Of a stretch of 18,904 nucleotides of DNA, positions 13,055 to 18,904 are shown piece by piece. Both the position numbers and the translations under genes were made by a program. Within the stretch, counting starts at the first letter, position 1. Every line of letters begins with the position of its first letter. Source of the DNA: JBFXCK01 sp050182275 (lineage in GTDB: Bacteria > Pseudomonadota > Alphaproteobacteria > SHNJ01). Below the pieces are notes generated by a model. It did not search any database. It saw only the letters and a program-made list of their open reading frames with translations, and was not told the DNA's origin. Location: assembly GCA_050182275.1 (NCBI GenBank), contig JBFXCK010000020.1, positions 1 to 18,904 on the forward strand, written 5' to 3'.

Positions 13055-13665
13055 TGAAAAATTGGCGGCATGATTTAGCCTATCCGCAAAAACTCGCCGG
13101 CGTTGACGAGGCGGGCAGGGGGCCGGGCGCCGGCCCCGTCGTCGCGGCGGCGGTAATCGCGCCGGCCGATATTGAAATTCACCCTTGGGCGGCGGCGGTC
13201 AATGATTCAAAAAAACTAACCGAAAGCGCGCGCGAAGAATTATTTGGTGAAATCACCCGGCATTGCATTTGCGCCGTTGCCGAAGCCAGCGTCGCGGAAA
13301 TCGATTCTTTGAATATTTTACAGGCCAGCCTCTTGGCGATGCGCCGCGCGGTGGAATCCTTGGCCGAACCCCCGGTTTGCGCGCTGATTGACGGCAATAA
13401 AGCGCCGCCGCTTACTATGGCGGCGCATACTATTATTAAAGGCGATCAATTAAGCTGGTCGATCGCCGCGGCTTCTATTTTGGCCAAAGTAACGCGGGAT
13501 CGCTTGATGGTAAAATTGGCCGCGCAATATCCTGCCTACGGTTTTGAGATTCACAAAGGTTATTTAACGCCGAAACATTTAGCCGCGCTGCAAGCCCATG
13601 GCCCTTGCCCGGCCCACCGCCAAAGCTTCGCGCCGGTTAGGAATTTAATGAAAAAGGCGGCTTAA
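13054..13665 (+). CDS. rnhB: Ribonuclease HII
   Basis: RNase HII cuts the RNA strand of RNA-DNA hybrids and 5' of single ribonucleotides in duplex DNA, starting ribonucleotide excision repair. The 203-residue protein has GVDEAGRGPGAGPVVAAAVI with catalytic Asp18 and Glu19, VNDSKKLTESAREELF, CALIDGN with Asp113, IIKGDQLSWSIAAASILAKV with Asp131, and the substrate-binding C-terminal GFEIHKGYLTPKHLAAL followed by HRQSFAPV. Length is typical. One oddity is Gly where most homologues carry Leu or Trp in GRGP-x-AGPVV. The ATG overlaps the UDG stop by one base, so both repair enzymes are made from one transcript. A palindromic repeat with a T run follows and probably ends transcription. Confidence 0.97.
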   Translation: MKNWRHDLAYPQKLAGVDEAGRGPGAGPVVAAAVIAPADIEIHPWAAAVNDSKKLTESAREELFGEITRHCICAVAEASVAEIDSLNILQASLLAMRRAVESLAEPPVCALIDGNKAPPLTMAAHTIIKGDQLSWSIAAASILAKVTRDRLMVKLAAQYPAYGFEIHKGYLTPKHLAALQAHGPCPAHRQSFAPVRNLMKKAA

Positions 13666-13690
13666 AGAATTTGTCTTTATTGACTCTTTT

Positions 13691-13781
13691 CGTCATTCCC
13701 GCGTAAGCGGGAATCCATTATACCGCCGCCCTACTGTTTGAACGATGGACCCCCGCTTTCGCGGGGGTGACGGATTTTTTT
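13691..13781. repeat. Palindromic interspersed repeat, likely acting as terminator
   Basis: CGTCATTCCCGCG at 13691-13703 is mirrored by CGCGGGGGTGACG at 13760-13772, giving overall dyad symmetry of about 82 bp. Inside are two hairpins: TTCCCGC-gtaa-GCGGGAA (13696-13713) and ACCCCCGC-tttc-GCGGGGGT (13749-13768). Seven T bases follow at 13775-13781, so it may terminate rnhB transcription. The GTCATTCCCGCG...GCGGGAATCCA type of sequence is a widespread intergenic palindrome in proteobacteria. Confidence 0.8.
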
Positions 13782-13786
13782 AAGGC

Positions 13787-16700
13787 TTAATCCAGCAACC
13801 GTCTCACCTGCCGGCTGGCGACGGTAAGCTGCGCCGGGGTCAAGTGCGCCATGGTTTGCAATTCTTGAATTAAAGCGTCAATCGCGCTTACCGTCGATTG
13901 GTTGGTTTTGCACCAGCGGTTCAAACGGTCCAGCAAGCCGTCCTTGCCTTCTTCTTTCAACAGCATTTTGGTCAGCTCGGTTTGAATGGATAATAAATCT
14001 TCGGTTAAGGAAGAAAGCGCCCGCTCTTCCCATACGCCCGCGGGGCGCTGGTTGGCCTGGCGGCGCATCCAATCAAGCCCAAACCTTTCACCAATGGCGA
14101 AATAAAGCCTGGCTGCGTCGGTCGGGGGTTGCTTGGCTTCGATTGCGGCGTCGATTATGGGAGGCAGCCCGCCGCTGAGCCTGGCCAAAACAATAGTGGT
14201 TGCCAGTTCGGCCGGAACGCCTTTCTTTTTATATTCGCCGATTTTGCGTTCGAACAGCGCCTTATCGTTTTCCGGAATAAGCGCCAGCATGTTTTTGCGG
14301 ATCTCGGCAATGCCGGGGGCATAATGCGCCACCGCCTGCTCAATGCTGCTATCGCGCAATAAATGGGTGGCGAACCATTGGGTGGCGCGCTCGACCATCT
14401 TGCTAAGCGCGCGCAAGCTTTTGGTTTGAGTCGCGGAATCGACTTGGTGATCCAAAGCCTCGATCGCGGCATAGGTGGCGGGCAAACCGAATATCGCGCG
14501 GGTGATGGCATAGGCGCGGGCGATAGTGGCGAAATTGGCGCCGGTGCGCTGCGCAAGCGTCAAACAAAAAGTGCTGCCCACGCGGTTGATTAAATCATTG
14601 GTCAGGGATGTCACAATAATTTCACGGCGCAGCTGGTGCTTGGCGATATCGCCGGCATATTTTTGCTGCAAGGGCGCCGGAAAATAAGCCAGCAAATCTT
14701 TGAACAAATACCCTTCATCGGGCACGGTTGATTTTTGTAAATCATCCTTCAGGCCCATTTTGGCATAGGCCATAATCACCGCTAATTCGGGGCGGGTCAA
14801 ACCTCTGCCCTGGCGGGCGCGCTCCGCCAATTCGCCGTCTTTTGGTAAAAATTCCAAAACGCGGTTCAGCTTTAATTGTTTTTCCAAATGGCGCATCAAC
14901 GCGCCGTAATCTTCCAAATAATCGGCATTGATCGATTGCGCGACCGACAAAGCCAAGGTTTGCAAATAATTATCGCGCAACACCAGGGAAGCCACTTCAC
15001 CGGTCATGGCGCGCAGCAATTCGTCGCGCGCCGGCTTTGGCAGTTTGCCATCCTGCATTAACGGCTGCAGCAGAATCTTGATATTGACTTCATGGTCCGA
15101 GGTGTCAACGCCCGCCGAATTATCGATCGCATCGGTGTTAATGCGTCCGCCCAAAGCGGCGTAATCGATGCGGGCGCGCTGGGTGAAGCCCAAATTGGCG
15201 CCTTCGCCCACCACTTTGCAGCGTAAATTGTCGGCATTGACGCGCGCCAGGTCATTGGCGCGGTCGCCGACTTCGGCGTTATTTTCCGCGGCCGATTTAA
15301 TATAGGTGCCGATGCCGCCAAGCCACAGCAAATCAACCGGCGCCTTTAAAATTTCCTGCATCAATTCGGGTGGCGTCAATTCTTCTTTGCCGGTATCAAG
15401 CGCCGCTTGCGCTTCCTTGCTTAGCTTGATGATTTTCGCTTGGCGCGAATAAACGCCCCCGCCCTTGGAAATTTTATCTTCCGCATAATCCGCCCAGCTA
15501 GAGACGGGCAAATTAAATAAACGCTCGCGCTCGGCATAGGCGGTTTTCAGGTCGGGGTTAGGGTCGATGAAAATATGGCGGTGATCGAAAGCGGCGATCA
15601 AGCGCAAATTTTTATCCAGCAGCATCCCATTGCCGAACACATCGCCCGACATATCGCCAACGCCAACGCAAGTGAAAGCCTGGGTCCGGTAATCCAAGCC
15701 CATTTCGCGGAAATGGCGGTGAACGGCTTCCCAGGCGCCCTTGGCGGTGATCGCCATGCCTTTATGATCGTAACCGGCCGAACCGCCCGAAGCGAAAGCA
15801 TCGCCCAGCCAGAAATTATATTCACCGGCAATGCCATTGGCGATGTCGGAAAATTTAGCGGTGCCCTTATCGGCCGCCACCACCAAATAAGGATCGGCAT
15901 CGTCTTTGCGCACAACATTGGCGGGGGGCGTTATTTTGCCGTCGATAATATTATCGGTAATATCCAAAAGGCCGCACATCATAATCCGGTAGGCGGCTTT
16001 AACCGCTTTGTCGGTTTCGGCGCGGTCGCCATGGGGAGGGAGGTTTTTCACCACAAAGCCGCCCTTCGAGCCGACCGGCACAATCACGGTGTTCTTGACG
16101 GTTTGGGCTTTAAGCAGGCCCAGCACTTCGGTGCGGAAATCATCGCGCCTATCCGACCAGCGGATGCCGCCCCTGGCGACCTTGCCGCCGCGCAAATGAA
16201 TCGCCTCGACCGTTGGGGCATAGACAAAAATTTCGACAAAAGGTTTTGGTTCGGGCAAGGCTTCCACCTTGCGGCTGTCGAATTTGAACGACAAATAGGA
16301 TTTTGGTTTGCCATCCGCGCCAACTTGAAAATAATTGCTGCGCAAGGTGGCTTTGATCAAGTTCAAATAGCGCCGTAAAGTGCGGTCTTCATCGGCGTTG
16401 CTGATCGAGGATAATTTTTCCTCGATCTCTTTGCACAGCCGCATGGTTTTGGCGTCATCCGGTTTTTGCGCCGGGTCAAAGCTGGTTAAGAACAAGTCCA
16501 CCAGCAAGCGGGTGATCGGCGCGTGTTTGGCCAAAATATATTCAATCGCCGATTCGCGGATCGAAAAACCGGTTTGCTGCAAATATTTGCTATAGGCCCG
16601 GCAAATCGCGGCTTCGCGCGCGGTTAAGCCGGCCAGCATCACCAAGCGGTTAAAACCGTCATCTTCCGATTCTTCATGCCACACCGCCAACAGCGCATTT

Positions 16701-18691
16701 TCAAAACGCTCTTTGACCAGGGGTACGTCGATAGCGCCGCCATCGCTGCGCTCGAAAGTAAAATCATGCAGCCACACTTCGCCGCCGGGCGGGCTGATGG
16801 CGAAAGAAAACTCGTCAATCACCCGCAGGCCCAAATTTTCCAGCATCGGCAAAATATCGGAAAGCGGAATTTGCTTGTCGCGCTGGTACAGCCTTACCCC
16901 GTAAAAATTTTCAGCGGTATAAAGCTGCACCGCCAGGGCGCCGGCATCGGCGGCCAAGGATTCAATTTTTTGAATATCGCCAATGGCGTCGCTGGTGGTG
17001 TAAATATTCTGGTAGGCTGCCGGAAAAGCGTTGGCATAGCGGTTAAGCACCGCGCCGTCAATCAAGCCCTGGCCGGCATTGGCCAGCGCATCGCCCCAGC
17101 CGCGGGCGGCTTGGGCCAATTCGGCCTCGATTACCTTAACGTCGTAAGAGGGCACTTGCCCCGCTTCCAGCTCGATCATGTAATGAAGCCGCGCAAGCGG
17201 CGTTTCGCCGACCTGCATCGTGTGGTTGGCGACCTTGCCGTGAAAGCGCTTTTCCAGGATTTGCGCGAATTTTTCACGCAAAGTCGTTGAAAAACTGTCG
17301 CGCGGCGTAAACACCAAAGCCGAAATATAGCGGTTGAATTTATCGGGGCGCACAAACAGGGCGGTGCGCTGGCGCTCTTTTAACAGCAAAATGCCTAAAG
17401 CCAGGCGGTATAATTCGCCATCCTCCATTTGCAGCAATTCATCGCGCGGGTAATTATTGACGATATCGACCAGCGCCTTGGCGTTATGGCTGTTGCGCAC
17501 AAAATCGGCTTTTTCTAAAACCCGCTCTAATTTTTGCCGCACCCAGGGAATGTCGCGCACTCCGCGGTTATAGGCTTGGCTGGTGAACAGGCCGATGAAG
17601 CGGTGCTCGCCCGCGGCTTTGCCGGCGGCGTCGAAAATTTTGATGCTAATCACATCCATATAGGCCGGGCGGTGCACCAGCGAGCGGGAATGCGATTTGC
17701 GGATGGCGATCAAGGTTCCCTCTTCCAAAAATGCCTGAATTTCGGGCGAGGCCGCGGTTAAATCGCGCAAATTGCCGAACACGCGCCGCTGCGAGGAACG
17801 TAAAATCCCCAATCCGCTATTGGCGACATGTTTGGGCTTTTCATCCTCGGCATAGACATAGGCGCGGTAGCCCAAAAATACGAAATGATCCTGATCCAGC
17901 CAGCGCAAAAAATTCTGCGCCTCAAAAATGCTTTCATCATTATAGCCGGTGGCGTTTTGCCCGGTCGATTGAATCACCTCGGCCAGCTTTTGGCGCATCG
18001 CGGTGAAATCGGCCACGGCCGAGGCTACGTCATCCATCGCCCCCTGCATATCTGCGGCCAGGGTTTTGGCCATTTCTTGGTCGATCGCGGTTTTCAGGCG
18101 CATCATCATATAAGATTCGCGCACAAAGCCGTTTTCCCGGTGCTGCGGCTGATCGGGGCGGTCGCCCACCGCATCCAGGCTTTGCAGGCGCCCGCCTTGG
18201 TCGCGTTTAACCAAAGCCATCGGATGCGCCATTGCCTCAAGCAAAATATGATGCCGGTTCAGCGTCATGGTCGCGGTATCGACCAAAAAAGGCATGTCGG
18301 TGTTCAAGACATAAATATAGCTATGCCCTTCCTGCCAGGGGCGGCTTTCATCGGGCGGCAGAATTTTAATCGCGGTGTGAGCAGGTTCGCGCGCTTGAAC
18401 AAAATCCAGGAAATCCAGCACCGCCGCGGCCAAATAATCGGGCTGGCGATGGTTTAAATCTTCTAGCGGCACATTGGCGTAAAACCCCTCGGCGAAACGG
18501 CGGATCATTTCCTGATCCAATTTTTGCAAAGAAGGGATTTTTTTCGCCAGCACCGCAGCGCTATCGGCAATGGCGGTTAGCTGCGGCGGCGCGGCCTTGC
18601 TGCCGCGGGGCACAGCGGCGGGGTGAATTTTTTTATTGCTTGCAGCGGCCATACTAGAAGAATTTTTCGCAGTTGGTTTCGGTGAATGCAT
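13787..18691 (-). CDS. gdhB: NAD-specific glutamate dehydrogenase, large (180-kDa) type
   Basis: The ~1634-residue enzyme oxidises glutamate to 2-oxoglutarate and ammonia with NAD, feeding amino-acid carbon into the TCA cycle. It belongs to the large bacterial NAD-GDH class (GDH180, COG2902). The long N-terminal part carries regulatory ACT-like segments (for example DQDHFVFLGYRAY, about residue 265). The catalytic core includes HLRGGKVARGGIRWSDRRDD and VIVPVGSKGGFVVKN (about residue 875, substrate Lys region), VGVGDMSGDVFGNGML, WLGGIGTYIK, and INTDAIDNSAGVDTSDHEVN (about residue 1190). The C-terminal helical region is complete. ATG 18691 (MHSPKPTAKNSSS) is chosen because it follows a good promoter at a sensible distance and has a weak GGAA upstream; the frame is open to 18820, which would lie upstream of that promoter. 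The symbol follows Pseudomonas usage. Confidence 0.96.
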   Translation of the reverse strand: MHSPKPTAKNSSSMAAASNKKIHPAAVPRGSKAAPPQLTAIADSAAVLAKKIPSLQKLDQEMIRRFAEGFYANVPLEDLNHRQPDYLAAAVLDFLDFVQAREPAHTAIKILPPDESRPWQEGHSYIYVLNTDMPFLVDTATMTLNRHHILLEAMAHPMALVKRDQGGRLQSLDAVGDRPDQPQHRENGFVRESYMMMRLKTAIDQEMAKTLAADMQGAMDDVASAVADFTAMRQKLAEVIQSTGQNATGYNDESIFEAQNFLRWLDQDHFVFLGYRAYVYAEDEKPKHVANSGLGILRSSQRRVFGNLRDLTAASPEIQAFLEEGTLIAIRKSHSRSLVHRPAYMDVISIKIFDAAGKAAGEHRFIGLFTSQAYNRGVRDIPWVRQKLERVLEKADFVRNSHNAKALVDIVNNYPRDELLQMEDGELYRLALGILLLKERQRTALFVRPDKFNRYISALVFTPRDSFSTTLREKFAQILEKRFHGKVANHTMQVGETPLARLHYMIELEAGQVPSYDVKVIEAELAQAARGWGDALANAGQGLIDGAVLNRYANAFPAAYQNIYTTSDAIGDIQKIESLAADAGALAVQLYTAENFYGVRLYQRDKQIPLSDILPMLENLGLRVIDEFSFAISPPGGEVWLHDFTFERSDGGAIDVPLVKERFENALLAVWHEESEDDGFNRLVMLAGLTAREAAICRAYSKYLQQTGFSIRESAIEYILAKHAPITRLLVDLFLTSFDPAQKPDDAKTMRLCKEIEEKLSSISNADEDRTLRRYLNLIKATLRSNYFQVGADGKPKSYLSFKFDSRKVEALPEPKPFVEIFVYAPTVEAIHLRGGKVARGGIRWSDRRDDFRTEVLGLLKAQTVKNTVIVPVGSKGGFVVKNLPPHGDRAETDKAVKAAYRIMMCGLLDITDNIIDGKITPPANVVRKDDADPYLVVAADKGTAKFSDIANGIAGEYNFWLGDAFASGGSAGYDHKGMAITAKGAWEAVHRHFREMGLDYRTQAFTCVGVGDMSGDVFGNGMLLDKNLRLIAAFDHRHIFIDPNPDLKTAYAERERLFNLPVSSWADYAEDKISKGGGVYSRQAKIIKLSKEAQAALDTGKEELTPPELMQEILKAPVDLLWLGGIGTYIKSAAENNAEVGDRANDLARVNADNLRCKVVGEGANLGFTQRARIDYAALGGRINTDAIDNSAGVDTSDHEVNIKILLQPLMQDGKLPKPARDELLRAMTGEVASLVLRDNYLQTLALSVAQSINADYLEDYGALMRHLEKQLKLNRVLEFLPKDGELAERARQGRGLTRPELAVIMAYAKMGLKDDLQKSTVPDEGYLFKDLLAYFPAPLQQKYAGDIAKHQLRREIIVTSLTNDLINRVGSTFCLTLAQRTGANFATIARAYAITRAIFGLPATYAAIEALDHQVDSATQTKSLRALSKMVERATQWFATHLLRDSSIEQAVAHYAPGIAEIRKNMLALIPENDKALFERKIGEYKKKGVPAELATTIVLARLSGGLPPIIDAAIEAKQPPTDAARLYFAIGERFGLDWMRRQANQRPAGVWEERALSSLTEDLLSIQTELTKMLLKEEGKDGLLDRLNRWCKTNQSTVSAIDALIQELQTMAHLTPAQLTVASRQVRRLLD

Positions 18692-18723
18692 AGAATGTTC
18701 CAAGTCAAAAGCAACAGAGGCGG

Positions 18724-18752
18724 ATAGTAGGAAGTTGCGCCGCACTTGGCAA
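18724..18752 (-). promoter_or_regulatory. Sigma-70-type promoter of the glutamate dehydrogenase gene
   Basis: On the minus strand TTGCCA (18752-18747) and TACTAT (18729-18724) are separated by exactly 17 bases. They match the -35 and -10 consensus at five and four of six positions. Start of transcription near 18717 would give a leader of about 26 bases before ATG 18691. Confidence 0.55.
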
Positions 18753-18837
18753 GGGCTTGGAATATCTATTAAAAAGTACAGTATTTGGTTATGCAGGGCA
18801 ATAATGCTACCAATAGCCATGCTGTAGCGGCAATAAG

Positions 18838-18904
18838 CTATTTATAGCGGTTATAAACCACCAGGTTCGCCATCGGCGCAGCTTCCGCCGGCTTAGAGCA
18901 AACT
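18838..18904 (-). CDS. Possible 3' end of an upstream minus-strand gene
   Basis: A minus-strand frame enters from the right edge and ends at TAG (18840-18838), giving the tail CSKPAEAAPMANLVVYNRYK. It looks plausible as a C-terminus but is too short to identify. If real, its stop lies about 85 bases upstream of the proposed glutamate dehydrogenase promoter. An open frame of this length could occur by chance. Confidence 0.25.
   Translation of the reverse strand, partial: VCSKPAEAAPMANLVVYNRYK

Noticed and set aside
15575..16378. 267-codon plus-strand frame, and others such as 16676-17290 and 17828-18457
   Set aside because: They lie antisense inside the intact glutamate dehydrogenase gene and have no recognisable motifs; G+C-rich codon use creates such shadows.
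18692..18820. N-terminal extension of glutamate dehydrogenase
   Set aside because: It would pass through the -35/-10 promoter, and the sequence does not look like the family N-terminus.

Overview
The window looks like chromosomal DNA of an alphaproteobacterium, probably Rhodospirillales-like. The evidence is a ~1630-residue NAD-dependent glutamate dehydrogenase, an ETF-ubiquinone oxidoreductase, an alphaproteobacterial-type uracil-DNA glycosylase directly followed by RNase HII, a TPR lipoprotein next to ispE, short proteins with a PodJ-like WSVKGV motif, and a sigma-54-type promoter. Base composition is moderate for the class, with an A+T-richer stretch at about 4.6-5.6 kb. Most of the window is ordinary housekeeping; the accessory-looking part is about 4.2-5.6 kb.

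Layout. 1-185 is the N-terminus of a lipoprotein (minus strand). After a ~436-base gap with palindromes and a hairpin comes an outer-membrane porin (622-1860), closed by a strong terminator that ends just before a YggS-type PLP protein (1931-2557). Facing it is a three-gene minus-strand cluster (4078 to 2547): two small paralogues sharing a PodJ-like N-terminal motif, one of them membrane anchored, then an L,D-transpeptidase. A tRNA-Gln(TTG) at 4205-4279 is followed by three identical 98-bp tandem units rich in hairpins, a small GIY-YIG nuclease gene and an alpha/beta hydrolase. Next are a DUF2238 membrane protein (plus) and, convergent with it, an OmpR-type response regulator without a kinase partner.

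At 7142-7157 a near-consensus sigma-54 promoter precedes a conserved protein of unknown function (7183-7911). On the minus strand, ETF-QO, a TPR lipoprotein and ispE run in one direction (12232 to 7920). Diverging from ETF-QO across only 27 bp is a uracil-DNA glycosylase gene overlapping rnhB. A palindromic repeat ending in a T run separates rnhB from the convergent glutamate dehydrogenase gene (18691 to 13787), which has its own sigma-70-like promoter. The last 67 bases may hold the 3' end of another minus-strand gene.

Themes. Metabolism: glutamate oxidation, electron transfer from flavoproteins to quinone, isoprenoid synthesis. Envelope: porin, lipoproteins, L,D-transpeptidase. DNA repair: UDG and RNase HII. 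The best candidates for something undescribed are the tRNA / 98-bp repeat / GIY-YIG unit, the pairing of PodJ-motif proteins with an L,D-transpeptidase, and the sigma-54-driven unknown gene.
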